Shown: positions 34,868 to 46,661, counted from the stretch's first letter. The stretch is DNA of 64,000 nucleotides from Microvirga sp052115485 (GCF_052115485.1 NZ_JBFRGU010000005.1:186001-250000), one strand, 5' to 3'. The notes: a model not told the origin generated them from the letters alone. Program-made: numbers and translations.

Positions 34868-35863
34868 ATGCGCGCGCTCACCCCAAGCTTTGCCGCCGTC
34901 TTTGCCGTCGCTCTTGCCGGCACGGCCGGGGCGCAGGATCTGACGCTCCGCCTGCCCATCGCCTGCGAGGTCGGCAAGACCTGTTTCGTCCAGCATTATG
35001 TGGATGCGGACCCCTCTCCCGCCACGAAGGATTATCGCTGCGGGACGCTGACTTACGATGGGCATAACGGCACCGATATTCGCTTGCCGACCATGGCGGC
35101 GCAGAAGGCCGGCGTCGATGTGCTGGCGGCGGCGGACGGCACGGTTCTCGTTGCCCGCGACGCCATCCCCGACATCTCGGTGGCCGATCAGGGCCGCGAC
35201 AAGGTAAAAAATCTCGAATGCGGCAACGGCGCGGTCGTCGATCATGGCAACGGCTGGCAAACGCAATATTGCCATCTGGCGAAAGACAGCGTCGTCGTGC
35301 GCACCGGCGACAGGATCAAGGCGGGCGACCGAATCGGGCGGGTCGGGCTTTCCGGCTTGACCGAGTTTCCGCATGTTCATTTCACCGTGCGTAAGGACAG
35401 CAAGATCGTCGATCCCTTCGCCTACGGTGCCGCGCAGGGCTCCTGCGGCGGCGGAAAATCCCTTTGGGATGACGTGAGCCGCGTAGCTCTCGCTTACGAG
35501 GCAGGCAGCGTTCTGAACAAGGGTTTCGCCAGCGGCCCCGTCGCCATGGAGGCCATCGAATCCGGCACGGCGGGACAGGATGTGCCCACAACCAAAGCCC
35601 CCGCCCTCGTCGCCTTCGTGCGCGCCATCGGCCTGAAAGGCGGCGACGAGCAGGTGCTGACCCTGTTCGATCCGGACGGCAAAGCCCTCGCCCAGAATAA
35701 AGCCCCAGCCCTGGACAGGGACAAGGCGCAGGTGATGCTCTTCTCGGGCGTCAAACAACCGGACGGCGGCTTCCGCCCCGGCCTGTACCGCGCCGTCTAC
35801 CGCGTGATGCGCGACGGCAAGCCGGCCATCGAGCAGGCTTTTGGGATGGCGTTGCGGCCGTGA
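34868..35863 (+). CDS. Secreted M23-family peptidase (LytM-like)
   Basis: 331 residues. Signal peptide MRALTPSFAAVFAVALAGTA cut after GAQ. The LytM domain has the zinc ligands in YDGHNGTDIRLPT and FPHVHFTVRKD, with QTQYCHLAKDSVVVRTGDRI before the second. The C-terminal third (from about 205) is an extra domain with no assigned family. It probably cleaves peptidoglycan cross-bridges, or is a regulator of amidases. It lies between the two halves of the ccm cluster on the opposite strand, with a repeat on each side. Confidence 0.88.
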   Translation: MRALTPSFAAVFAVALAGTAGAQDLTLRLPIACEVGKTCFVQHYVDADPSPATKDYRCGTLTYDGHNGTDIRLPTMAAQKAGVDVLAAADGTVLVARDAIPDISVADQGRDKVKNLECGNGAVVDHGNGWQTQYCHLAKDSVVVRTGDRIKAGDRIGRVGLSGLTEFPHVHFTVRKDSKIVDPFAYGAAQGSCGGGKSLWDDVSRVALAYEAGSVLNKGFASGPVAMEAIESGTAGQDVPTTKAPALVAFVRAIGLKGGDEQVLTLFDPDGKALAQNKAPALDRDKAQVMLFSGVKQPDGGFRPGLYRAVYRVMRDGKPAIEQAFGMALRP

Positions 35864-35870
35864 GATTCAC

Positions 35871-36012
35871 CGTCATTCCGGGGCGAGCGTGAGCGAGAGC
35901 CCGGAATCCAGAGCCGTTGGCATCGCAGGAAAGGGCTCATCCCCCGGGACGCTTTCTCGAATAATGCCGTGGTTATAGGTTCCGGGCTCCGCTGCGCGGC
36001 CCCGGAATGACG
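35871..36012. repeat. Family B palindrome between the M23 peptidase gene and ccmB
   Basis: ACCGTCATTCCGGGGCGAGC faces GCGCGGCCCCGGAATGACG, with GAGAGCCCGGAATCC and GGTTCCGGGCTCC inside. Confidence 0.85.
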
Positions 36013-36016
36013 AGGC

Positions 36017-36682
36017 TCACTCCCCCGACCGCAACGCCGCCGCCGCGCCGAATGTGCCGATAACGGCAGCAATCAGCGAGAGCGCGATCAAAATCAGGAA
36101 CGGCGTCATGAACGGCACCGTCCCGCCGAGCGCGGCATTGGCCGCCGATACGCCGAAGATCAGCGTCGGGATCATGAAGGGCAGCACCAGAATCGACAGG
36201 ATCAACCCGCCCCGGCGCAAGGTCGCGGTCAGCGCCGCGCCCACGGCTCCGATGAAGGTCAACGCGGGTGTACCGACAAGCAACGTTGCCGTCACAGAGG
36301 CCATGGCATCCGGCGAGAGCGCCACCAGCAACCCGAAAAACGGTGTCGCGATGGCAAGCGGCAAGCCTGTGGTCAGCCAATAGGCCAGTACTTTCGCCAG
36401 CACGACCAGTTCGAGCGGAAGGGGCGCGGAGCGCAGAAGATCGAGCGAGCCGTCCTCCTCATCCGCCTGAAACAGGCGGTCGAGGCCGATGAGGCTCGCC
36501 AGTAAAGCCGCGATCCAGAGGATAGCCGGGCCGATGCGGGCGAGGAGATTGAGATCGGGCCCCAGCGCGAAGGGGATGAGGGTCACGATCATCAGAAAGA
36601 AGATCAGTCCCATACCGCCCGACCCGCCGATCCGGGCCGCGAGCTTGAGATCGCGCAGCAGCAACGCTCTGAACGCATCCAT
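36017..36682 (-). CDS. ccmB: Heme exporter protein CcmB
   Basis: 221 residues, six membrane spans (for example LIFFLMIVTLIPFALG, LPLAIATPFFGLLVAL, LILSILVLPFMIPTLIFG). FQADEEDGSLDLLRSAPLPL is the conserved cytoplasmic loop that meets CcmA. ATG at 36682 overlaps the ccmA stop by one base (TGATG). Confidence 0.94.
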   Translation of the reverse strand: MDAFRALLLRDLKLAARIGGSGGMGLIFFLMIVTLIPFALGPDLNLLARIGPAILWIAALLASLIGLDRLFQADEEDGSLDLLRSAPLPLELVVLAKVLAYWLTTGLPLAIATPFFGLLVALSPDAMASVTATLLVGTPALTFIGAVGAALTATLRRGGLILSILVLPFMIPTLIFGVSAANAALGGTVPFMTPFLILIALSLIAAVIGTFGAAAALRSGE

Positions 36683-37308
36683 CACAGCACCTCCGGAGCA
36701 AGGGCCGGAACGGCGCGCTCGATATGAATCGTCTTCGCCCCCGCCCAACCGAGCGGCGCATGGGTCGTGGCGATGACGAGGCCGCCTTTGGCGCGGTGCT
36801 CGGCGACAAGTTGCAACAGGATATCCTGCGAGGCGGTATCGAGCGCCGCCGTCGGCTCATCGAGAAGCCACAAGGGGCGCTCGGCGACGAGCAGCCTTGC
36901 GAGCGCGACGCGACGGCGCTGACCGGCGGAGAGATAGGCGACCGGCATGCGCGCCACGTGGCCGAGGCCGACGAGGGTCAAAGCCTCTTCGGGGGATACG
37001 ATGGGCGAGCCGAGGAAGTCGCGGGCGAAGGCCAGGTTCTCACCCGCCGTCAGCGCGGTCTTCAAGGCATCTCGGTGGCCGACCATGTGCAAGCACTCGG
37101 GCAGCGTCCGCTCGCCCGCATCCTCGATTCGCAAGCGACCGGCGGCCGGGTTCAACCGACCGGCGAGAATCGCGAGGAGGGACGACTTGCCCGCGCCGTT
37201 GCGTCCGGTCACCAGGAGGGCATCACCGGGGCCGAGCGTGAAGGACAAGTTTTCGAAAACCCGCCTTTCGCCGCGATCGCAGGCCAAATTTTCAACAATC
37301 AGACGCAA
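36682..37308 (-). CDS. ccmA: Heme ABC exporter ATP-binding protein CcmA
   Basis: 208 residues. Walker A GRNGAGKSS (35-43), signature YLSAGQRRRVALARL, Walker B PLWLLDEPTAALD and switch histidine in ATTHAPLG. It powers release of holo-CcmE with CcmB. The start is TTG at 37308, with AGGGG 7 bases upstream; no ATG or GTG in frame fits the family better. Divergent from acnA across 218 bp. Confidence 0.93.
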   Translation of the reverse strand: MRLIVENLACDRGERRVFENLSFTLGPGDALLVTGRNGAGKSSLLAILAGRLNPAAGRLRIEDAGERTLPECLHMVGHRDALKTALTAGENLAFARDFLGSPIVSPEEALTLVGLGHVARMPVAYLSAGQRRRVALARLLVAERPLWLLDEPTAALDTASQDILLQLVAEHRAKGGLVIATTHAPLGWAGAKTIHIERAVPALAPEVL

Positions 37309-37373
37309 CCCGGAACCCCTGTCCTCAATTTACCCCAGAACGGTTCTAATCCGTGTAGCGGGACCGTAGAAAA

Positions 37374-37385
37374 TGATCTATATCA
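37374..37385. promoter_or_regulatory. FNR/FixK-like box between ccmA and acnA
   Basis: TGATCTATATCA matches the core TGAT-N4-ATCA of the TTGAT-N4-ATCAA site bound by Fnr/FixK regulators. It lies 66 bp from the ccmA start and 142 bp from acnA. Oxygen control of ccm genes would make sense; the match is to the core only. Confidence 0.4.
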
Positions 37386-37526
37386 CCCTCGGCTGCGCCG
37401 CGCGCCAAGGCGTCCAATCCGTCTCGCGCGCTTCTCCCCTGTCCGGGCGCCCCCGGAGCGGCGCGCGCATTTCGCGCTTTCGGCCGAACACAACGTTCGT
37501 AACCCAAATGCACGCGAGGATTCGCC

Positions 37527-40229
<2,703 letters not shown>

Positions 40230-40284
40230 GACTTTAAAAACAAAACGCCCGCTCTTCGGCGACGAGGAACGGGCGCGATCAAAG

Positions 40285-40322
40285 AAACGGAGTGATCTTG
40301 AAAAGGATCGCTCCGTTTTTTC
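40285..40322 (+). terminator. Rho-independent terminator of acnA
   Basis: AAACGGAGTGATC pairs with GATCGCTCCGTTT (one G-T pair) and is followed by TTTCTTTG. A weaker GCCCG/CGGGC hairpin precedes it. Confidence 0.85.
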
Positions 40323-40557
40323 TTTGTTTAAGGGAAAACATAGAAGTCGAGGGCGGACAGAGAGAGAGAGCTTATTGGACCAGGTCGCAATCTCGACCGT
40401 TCCCGATCCGCAGCGCCATCCTCCGTTTGCGTCATTTTGCCGGGTGCGCGTGTCCTCCGGTTCTGTTTGAATGGTCTGGCTTCGCCAAAGGCGGTCTTCG
40501 CGGGTCGGGTTCTGGCGTAGGCGTCTTTTACGTCCTCCCGGAACCTCGAACCTTGCC

Positions 40558-41064
40558 ATGAGCGACCTTCTCGTCAGTATCCGCCACGCCAAAGCCGACG
40601 ATGCCGGCGCCCTGTCGAAGGTGTTCGATGCCGCTTGGCGTGAGGCCTATCAGGGTGTCATTCCGGGGGTCGCGCTCGAAAAGATGCTGCAGCGGCGCTC
40701 GCCGCGCTGGTGGCGCTCGGCCCTTTCGCGGGGCCGGCCGCTGGTGGTGCTCGATATCGGCCAGGGCGTCGCGGGCTATGTGTCCTACGGCCGCTGCCGC
40801 GACAGGGCCTTGCCGGCCGAAGGCGAGATCGACGAGTTCTACCTGCTCCCGGAATATCAGGGAATCGGCCTCGGCCGCCGCCTCTTCAACGCCGTGCGCA
40901 ACGATTTGCGGGACCGCGCCATGGACCGCGTGATCGTCTGGGCGCTGGCTGACAACGAGCGGGCCTGCGCCTTCTATCGCCGCCTCGGCGGGCGACGGAT
41001 CGCGGAGATCGAGGAGCGCATCGGCGGCGTGTCGTTGGCGAAAATTGCTTATCTCTTCAGCTAG
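40558..41064 (+). CDS. GNAT-family N-acetyltransferase
   Basis: 168 residues from ATG 40558. The acetyl-CoA loop is at LPEYQGIGLGRRLFNAVR after EIDEFYLL; the end has ALADNERACAFYRRLGG and EIEERIGGVSLAKIAYLF. N-terminal IRHAKADDAGALSKVFDAAW and YQGVIPG are typical of the RimI-like/YhbS branch. Substrate unknown. The 240 bp upstream holds nothing recognisable beyond the acnA terminator. Confidence 0.88.
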   Translation: MSDLLVSIRHAKADDAGALSKVFDAAWREAYQGVIPGVALEKMLQRRSPRWWRSALSRGRPLVVLDIGQGVAGYVSYGRCRDRALPAEGEIDEFYLLPEYQGIGLGRRLFNAVRNDLRDRAMDRVIVWALADNERACAFYRRLGGRRIAEIEERIGGVSLAKIAYLFS

Positions 41065-41140
41065 AGCCCTTTCGGTTCTTGTTGTGCGGCTTCTCTCCGG
41101 TTAGTGAGACGTCCAGCTTTCAACCCCGGAGAAAATCCTG

Positions 41141-41674
41141 ATGCGCCTTGACGCGATTCCGATTGGAAAAAATGCGCCGGACGACGTGAACGTCATTGTC
41201 GAAGTGCCGCTCGGCGGCGAGCCCATCAAGTATGAGATGGACAAGGATTCCGGCGCGCTTTTCGTCGACCGCTTCCTCTATACGTCCATGCGTTATCCCG
41301 GGAATTACGGCTTCATTCCCCACACCCTCTCGGGCGACGGCGACCCTTGCGACGTGCTCATCGCCAACACCCGCGCCATCATTCCCGGCGCGGTGATGAA
41401 TGTGCGTCCGGTCGGCGTTCTCGTCATGGAGGACAATGCGGGCGAGGACGAGAAGATCATCGCCGTGCCCTCGGGCGGCCTCACTCAGCGCTACGATCGC
41501 GTGGAGACCTATACGGATCTGCCCGACATCACCCTGAAGCAGATCGAGCACTTCTTCGAGCACTACAAGGATCTGGAACCCGGCAAGTGGGTGAAGATCA
41601 TCCGCTGGGGCGATGCGGAAGACGCTAAGCGCCTGATCCGCGAAGGCATCGAGCGCGCCAAGAAGAAGGCCTAA
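41141..41674 (+). CDS. ppa: Inorganic pyrophosphatase, family I
   Basis: 177 residues. Hydrolyses PPi made by biosynthetic reactions. The acidic signature is GDGDPCDVLIANTR; IKYEMDKDSGALFVDRFLYT and RYPGNYGFIPHTL are conserved. ATG at 41141 follows CCGGAGAAAATCCTG. A bidirectional terminator follows. Confidence 0.97.
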   Translation: MRLDAIPIGKNAPDDVNVIVEVPLGGEPIKYEMDKDSGALFVDRFLYTSMRYPGNYGFIPHTLSGDGDPCDVLIANTRAIIPGAVMNVRPVGVLVMEDNAGEDEKIIAVPSGGLTQRYDRVETYTDLPDITLKQIEHFFEHYKDLEPGKWVKIIRWGDAEDAKRLIREGIERAKKKA

Positions 41675-41706
41675 CGGCTCTTCGTTTTCCATATACGAGA
41701 GATTGG

Positions 41707-41736
41707 AAATGGCCGGGCTTTGCTCCGGCCATTTTC
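41707..41736. terminator. Terminator shared by ppa and the convergent secreted-protein gene
   Basis: AAATGGCCGG and CCGGCCATTT form a 10-bp perfect stem followed by TC, with an A-run at the other end; it can act on both strands. Confidence 0.7.
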
Positions 41737-41766
41737 ATCTGCACGGGTGTTGCGAGCCTGCTGGAT

Positions 41767-42087
41767 TCATGATGAGCCGGGCGGCACGAAGAAGCAGATG
41801 ATGGCGCGGGTCATCGCTTCCTCGCAAAGATGAAACTTCTTGTCCGGCGATACCTTCGCCGAGTCGCGGGCGGCGACCCGCCCGTCCCACAGATGCCAGC
41901 CGTCGGCAGCCTCCCGAACGGTCTCGCCCGCTTCCTCCGAGAGAGCGCGGCAATCCTTGTCGTCGCAGCACCATGGGGGATACCAATCGTGAGCAGCAAG
42001 GGCGGAGATCCCCGAGAGCCACGCTCCTGCGGCAAGCCCGACAAGAACCGCGCGGGCCCGACTTTTCCAGGAACGCGGATCACTCAA
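41767..42087 (-). CDS. Small secreted cysteine-rich protein (HDWYP motif)
   Basis: 106 residues. The hydrophobic RAVLVGLAAGAWLSGISALA is a signal peptide ending before AHDWYPPWCCDDKDCRAL. Cysteines at CCDDKDC, LCEEA and IICFFVPPG suggest two disulfides. Short HDWYP/FVPP proteins are widespread in Hyphomicrobiales with no known role. TTG at 42087 is chosen because GGGAGG lies 7 bases upstream; an ATG at 42174 has no such site. Confidence 0.72.
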   Translation of the reverse strand: MSDPRSWKSRARAVLVGLAAGAWLSGISALAAHDWYPPWCCDDKDCRALSEEAGETVREAADGWHLWDGRVAARDSAKVSPDKKFHLCEEAMTRAIICFFVPPGSS

Positions 42088-42287
42088 ATGACCGCCTCCC
42101 GACGAGCCCGATCCGCCCAAGGACCGGTACGGCGTGACTCCAGGGTGTCTTGTCCGACGCGATGCACATCGCATGACTAGCCATGGGTCTTTCTCCCCGG
42201 CCCAGAACCGCCATCAGGTCCCGGACCCGATGGATAAAGATACATCGCTGGGTTGGAAGGTCCAGGTCTGCCCCGTCAAAGAAGGAC

Positions 42288-43541
42288 CTAAAGCGCTTCG
42301 CCGCGCAGCAAGCGTGGTCCCTCGCGCCCGGTGAGGCCCGCCGCTTCGCGAATGAAGAAGCGCTTCAGGACCGGCATGCGGTCGACGAGGCCGAGGCCGA
42401 GGTCGCGCATCAGGCGCACCGGCAGAAGATCGTTGGAAAAGAGCCGGTTGAGGCCATCGGTCATGACGCCCATGGCGGTGATCTCCGTGCGGCGCGCGCG
42501 CTCGTAACCGTCCAGCACATCGGCGCTGCCGGGATCGAGCCCCAGTCGCATGGCGTCCGCAATGGTTTCCGCCAGGGCCGCCACATCGTGCAGGCCGAGA
42601 TTGAGGCCCTGTCCAGCGATCGGGTGGATCACGTGTGCCGCATCGCCCAGAAGCGCGAGACGATCCGCCACAAAGGAGCGCGCCACACCGAAAGAGAGCG
42701 GGAAGGCCTGCGGTTTCGTCTCGAAGGCGATGCGCCCGAGTTGCAGACCGAAGCGCCGCTCCAGTTCGAGCAACTGGTCCTCCCCGTCCATGGCGAGAAG
42801 ATCCGGGACCGCATCGCTGCGCTCGGTCCAGACGATGGAGGAGCGATAGGGCAAGGCCTCGCCGGATTTCGCCTGGTGCTTCAGCGGCAGAATCGCAAAG
42901 GGGCCGGAGGGCAGAAAATGCTCGATGGCGCGCCCTTCGTGATCGCGCTCATGGGCGATGGTGGCGACGATGCCGGATTGCTTATAAGGCCAGGAGATCC
43001 AGCCGATCCCGGCCTGCTCGCGCAAGCGAGAGCGGGCGCCGTCCGCGGCGACGAGCAACGCCGCTTCGAGCGGTTGGCCACTCGCGGTGGCAATCGAAAT
43101 ACCGGATGCCTCCGATGCAAAACCTGTGACTCCCTCAGATCGCAGCGTGACGCCTGCGCTCTTGCAGGCCTCCATCAGGGCGGAGGTCAGTTCGCCGGCG
43201 GCGACCATGTGGGCAAAAGGCTCGCCCTCGGCCACATCGCCCGCGAAGGTGAGGAAGACCGGGCGCACGGCATCCTGCAAGCGGCTGTCGGTGATGATCA
43301 TGTCGAGGATGGGTTGCGCCTTCGGCTCGACCGCTTTCCAGACATCGAGCGCCTGCAACATACGACGGGCGGCGGCGGCGATGGCATAAGCGCGCCTGTC
43401 CCCATGCGGATCACGCGCCAAGACCGGATCGCAGACCGCGACCTCGATTCCGTCCGAGAGGGCGCGCTTGAGGGCAAGCGCTAGGCTCAAGCCTGCGAGC
43501 CCGCCTCCGGCGATGACGATCCGTGGCACAGTTGCTGTCAT
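42288..43541 (-). CDS. UbiH/UbiF-family FAD-dependent hydroxylase
   Basis: 417 residues, a flavin monooxygenase of the UbiH/UbiF/VisC family that hydroxylates the ubiquinone ring. FAD motifs: IVIAGGGLAGLSLALALKR, VAADGARSRLRE and LLGDAAHVIHPIAGQGLNLG. Which ring position it acts on (UbiH, UbiF, UbiI or the broad UbiL/UbiM types of alphaproteobacteria) cannot be told. ATG at 43541. Divergent from tesB. Confidence 0.9.
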   Translation of the reverse strand: MTATVPRIVIAGGGLAGLSLALALKRALSDGIEVAVCDPVLARDPHGDRRAYAIAAAARRMLQALDVWKAVEPKAQPILDMIITDSRLQDAVRPVFLTFAGDVAEGEPFAHMVAAGELTSALMEACKSAGVTLRSEGVTGFASEASGISIATASGQPLEAALLVAADGARSRLREQAGIGWISWPYKQSGIVATIAHERDHEGRAIEHFLPSGPFAILPLKHQAKSGEALPYRSSIVWTERSDAVPDLLAMDGEDQLLELERRFGLQLGRIAFETKPQAFPLSFGVARSFVADRLALLGDAAHVIHPIAGQGLNLGLHDVAALAETIADAMRLGLDPGSADVLDGYERARRTEITAMGVMTDGLNRLFSNDLLPVRLMRDLGLGLVDRMPVLKRFFIREAAGLTGREGPRLLRGEAL

Positions 43542-43701
43542 GGCTCACTCCCCTGATCACGTACGTCATTGCAGTTTCAACGATGCTCTGCCGCACAAAC
43601 CGTAAGGTCGGCTCCGGTGTTCCCCACCTGCACGGCAGCGTCAAGCTTGACCTTCGCGCAAGGCTCCGAAATGGATGGGACATCTTTTGAAGGACATGCC
43701 C

Positions 43702-44562
43702 ATGTCGTACGCCGTCGCCGAACTTCTCGACACCCTCGACCTCGAACAACTGGAGCGCAACCTGTTTCGCGGACGCTCTCCGCAGGTCGGCTGGCAGCGG
43801 GTCTTCGGCGGGCAGGTGATCGGACAGGCGCTCGTCGCCGCGTGCCGCACGGTGGAGGACCGCAATCCCCATTCGCTGCACGGCTATTTCATGCTGCCGG
43901 GCGATCCGAAGGTGCCGATCATCTATGAAGTCGATCGCATCCGCGACGGGCGCAGCTTCACCACGCGTCGCGTGGTCGCCATCCAGCACGGGCAGGCGAT
44001 CTTCTCCATGTCTGCCAGTTTTCAGGTGGAGGAGGAAGGCTTCTCCCATCAGATGCCGATGCCCGATGTCCCGATGCCGGAAGATCTGCCGAGCGAGGAG
44101 GAGATCAAGGCTGATGTGATGCCCCTGATGCCGGAGCCCATGCGCACCTATTATCAGCGCGAGCGTCCCATCGAGATGCGCCCGGTCGAGATCGGCCGCT
44201 ACACGTCGAACGACCCCATGGCCCCGAAATTCCACGTGTGGATCCGTGCAACGGGAAAGCTGCCGGACGATCTGGCGATCCATCAATCGGTTCTGGCCTA
44301 CGCCTCCGACATGACGCTCCTCGACACCTCGCTCGTGCCGCATGGCCGCACGGTGTTCGATCCCACGATCCAGGCTGCCAGCCTCGATCACGCGCTCTGG
44401 TTCCATCGCCCGTTCCGCGCCGACGATTGGCTGCTCTATGCACAAGACACCCCGAACGCTTCCAGCGCCCGTGGCTTCTCGCGCGGCCTGATTTTCAAGC
44501 GCGACGGCACCCTCGTCGCCTCGGTGGCCCAGGAAGGCCTGATCCGCGACCGGGGCGAATGA
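43702..44562 (+). CDS. tesB: Acyl-CoA thioesterase II
   Basis: 286 residues, the same length as E. coli TesB. Double hotdog fold; HGYFMLPGDPKVPIIYEVDR, GRSFTTRRVVAIQHG and AYASDMTLLDTSL-HG mark the two halves, the second holding the catalytic aspartate. ATG at 43702 is chosen for AAGGA 7 bases upstream, over ATGs at 43675 and 43696. Confidence 0.94.
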   Translation: MSYAVAELLDTLDLEQLERNLFRGRSPQVGWQRVFGGQVIGQALVAACRTVEDRNPHSLHGYFMLPGDPKVPIIYEVDRIRDGRSFTTRRVVAIQHGQAIFSMSASFQVEEEGFSHQMPMPDVPMPEDLPSEEEIKADVMPLMPEPMRTYYQRERPIEMRPVEIGRYTSNDPMAPKFHVWIRATGKLPDDLAIHQSVLAYASDMTLLDTSLVPHGRTVFDPTIQAASLDHALWFHRPFRADDWLLYAQDTPNASSARGFSRGLIFKRDGTLVASVAQEGLIRDRGE

Positions 44563-44933
44563 TTATTATTGCCTAATTTTTAAGCAATTGCCGAAAAGTA
44601 AGGTTTTAAAGGCTGCCTTCCGAAGAGGCAGGGACTTTTCCCTCCCCCTTGCGGGGAGGGTCGCAAAGTCAAAGTGTTCTTCCCATGATCGGGCACAAGA
44701 TTGATACAGCGCTTGGCTCCGCATCCTCCCCACCCTGTGTCCCATCTCCACCCTCGATCCCTCCCCGCAAGGGGGGAAGTGTCGTGAATGACTGCCGAAC
44801 CACATTTCCAGTCGGGGTTTGGCACGGTTCTTGAATAGTCCCTCGCGACACCCGCGACCGTCCTGGTTCGGGTTCAGGAGCGAAACCGTCGCCCGGCTTT
44901 TCGAGCCCGGCGGCCTCAAAGGGGGGCTAACCC
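44563..44933. other. Gene-free stretch upstream of glnK
   Basis: Holds a family A palindrome (44639-44779: CCTCCCCCTTGCGGGGAGGG facing CCCTCCCCGCAAGGGGGG) and, after it, a probable sigma-54 promoter. No gene is seen. Confidence 0.75.
44820..44835 (+). promoter_or_regulatory. Probable sigma-54 (RpoN) promoter of glnK-amtB
   Basis: TTGGCACGGTTCTTGAA matches the -24/-12 consensus TTGGCACG-N4-TTGCA with one mismatch, GA for GC at -12; the spacing is exact. The expected transcript start is near 44846, about 88 bp before glnK. Nitrogen genes of this kind are normally driven by NtrC and RpoN. No clear NtrC site is seen. Confidence 0.6.
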
Positions 44934-45272
44934 ATGAAAATCGTGATGGCGGTCATCAAGCCGTTCAAGCTCGAGGAGGTGCGCGACGCGCTCACCGCCC
45001 TGGGCGTGCACGGCCTCACCGTGACCGAGGTAAAGGGCTATGGCCGGCAAAAAGGCCATACGGAAATCTATCGCGGCGCCGAATATGCCGTGAGCTTCCT
45101 GCCGAAGCTCAAGATCGAGGTGGCCGTCGCGTCGGACTTGGTGCCGCAAGTGGTGGAAGCGATCACCGCCACCGCCCGCACCGGCCAGATCGGCGACGGC
45201 AAGATTTTCGTCACCTCTCTCGAAAAAGTGGTCCGCATCCGCACGGGCGAGACCGACGCCGATGCCCTTTGA
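44934..45272 (+). CDS. glnK: Nitrogen regulatory PII protein GlnK
   Basis: 112 residues. Uridylylation site Y51 in the T-loop KGHTEIYRGAEY; the B-loop/C-terminal signature TGQIGDGKIFV and RIRTGETDADAL are complete. It binds 2-oxoglutarate and ATP/ADP and blocks AmtB when nitrogen is ample. ATG at 44934. It lies 34 bp before amtB, the usual operon. Confidence 0.96.
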   Translation: MKIVMAVIKPFKLEEVRDALTALGVHGLTVTEVKGYGRQKGHTEIYRGAEYAVSFLPKLKIEVAVASDLVPQVVEAITATARTGQIGDGKIFVTSLEKVVRIRTGETDADAL

Positions 45273-45306
45273 TTGTGATCAGACAAGATTGCGGAGTTTT
45301 AACCCG

Positions 45307-46656
45307 ATGAACTTTCGTTCCACTCGTTTCAGCGGTCTTACGACCGCTCTCGGCGCGGCTGGCCTCAGCCTGATCGCCACCCACCCGGCGTTGGCGCAGG
45401 AGGCTGCGGCCCCCACCGTCAACAAGGGCGACACCACCTGGATGCTGGTCTCGACCATCCTCGTGATTCTCATGACCATTCCCGGCCTCGCCCTGTTCTA
45501 CGGCGGTCTGGTGCGCACCAAGAACATGCTGTCCGTTCTCATGCAGGTGTTCTCGATCTTCTGCCTGGTGGCGATCATCTGGGTCTTCTACGGCTATTCG
45601 CTCGCCTTCACCGCCGGCCCCGGCAGCCTCGCTCCCTTCATCGGCGGCTTCTCGAAAGCCTTCCTCGCGGGCGTGAACACCGAATCCCTGTCGGACACCT
45701 TCACCAAGGGCGTGGCCATTCCGGAATTCACGTTCCTGGCCTTCCAACTGACCTTCGCGGCGATCACGCCCGCGCTGATCGTCGGCGCCTATGCCGAGCG
45801 CATCAAGTTCAGCGCCGTCCTGCTGTTCACGGCGTTGTGGGTGACCTTCGTCTACTTCCCCATCGCGCATATGGTGTGGTTCTCGGAGGGCTATCTCTTC
45901 GGCCTCGGCGCGCTCGACTTCGCGGGCGGCACGGTCGTTCACATCAACTCAGGCGTCGCGGGCCTGATCGGCGCGCTCATCATCGGCAAACGCATCGGCT
46001 ACGGCAAGGATCTGCTCGCTCCGCACTCCCTGACGCTCACCTTCGTCGGCGCCTGCCTTCTGTGGGTCGGCTGGTTCGGCTTCAATGCCGGTTCGAACCT
46101 GGAAGCGAACGGCGGCGCGGCTCTTGCGCTCGTCAACACCATCCTCGCGCCCGCCGCTGCCGGTCTCGCCTGGATGATCGCGGAAGCGCTCGGCAAGGGT
46201 AAGGCCTCGCTTCTCGGCGCGGCGTCCGGCGTCGTTGCCGGTCTCGTGGCGATCACCCCCGCCGCCGGTCTTGCCGGGCCCATGGGCTCGATCGTGCTCG
46301 GCCTCGTGGCGGGCGTGGTCTGCTACATCGCCGTGACGGGCGTGAAGAACGCGCTGGGCTATGACGACGCCCTCGACGTGTTCGGCATCCATGGCATCGG
46401 CGGTATCGTCGGAGCCATCGGCACCGGCGTCGTTGCAGCACCGTCCCTCGGCGGCTACGGCGTCGGCGAATATTCGATCAGCGGTCAGGTCTGGACGCAG
46501 ATCATCGCCGTGGTCGTCACCCTGGTGTGGACGGGCGTCGGTTCGGCGATCCTCTTCAAGATCGTCGACGTAATCGTCGGTCTGCGTGTCACGCAGGAAG
46601 CCGAGCGCGAAGGTCTCGACCTCGCCGACCACGGCGAACGCGCCTATAATTACTAA
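45307..46656 (+). CDS. amtB: Ammonium transporter AmtB
   Basis: 449 residues: a signal peptide (LTTALGAAGLSLIATHPALA) then eleven membrane spans. DTTWMLVSTILVILMTIPGL, FYGGLVRTKNMLSVLMQVF, GGTVVHINSGVAGLIGAL (pore histidine) and DVFGIHGIGGIVGAIGTG (second pore histidine) are classic Amt segments. It conducts ammonium/ammonia and is gated by GlnK. ATG at 45307. Confidence 0.96.
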   Translation: MNFRSTRFSGLTTALGAAGLSLIATHPALAQEAAAPTVNKGDTTWMLVSTILVILMTIPGLALFYGGLVRTKNMLSVLMQVFSIFCLVAIIWVFYGYSLAFTAGPGSLAPFIGGFSKAFLAGVNTESLSDTFTKGVAIPEFTFLAFQLTFAAITPALIVGAYAERIKFSAVLLFTALWVTFVYFPIAHMVWFSEGYLFGLGALDFAGGTVVHINSGVAGLIGALIIGKRIGYGKDLLAPHSLTLTFVGACLLWVGWFGFNAGSNLEANGGAALALVNTILAPAAAGLAWMIAEALGKGKASLLGAASGVVAGLVAITPAAGLAGPMGSIVLGLVAGVVCYIAVTGVKNALGYDDALDVFGIHGIGGIVGAIGTGVVAAPSLGGYGVGEYSISGQVWTQIIAVVVTLVWTGVGSAILFKIVDVIVGLRVTQEAEREGLDLADHGERAYNY

Positions 46657-46661
46657 AATCG

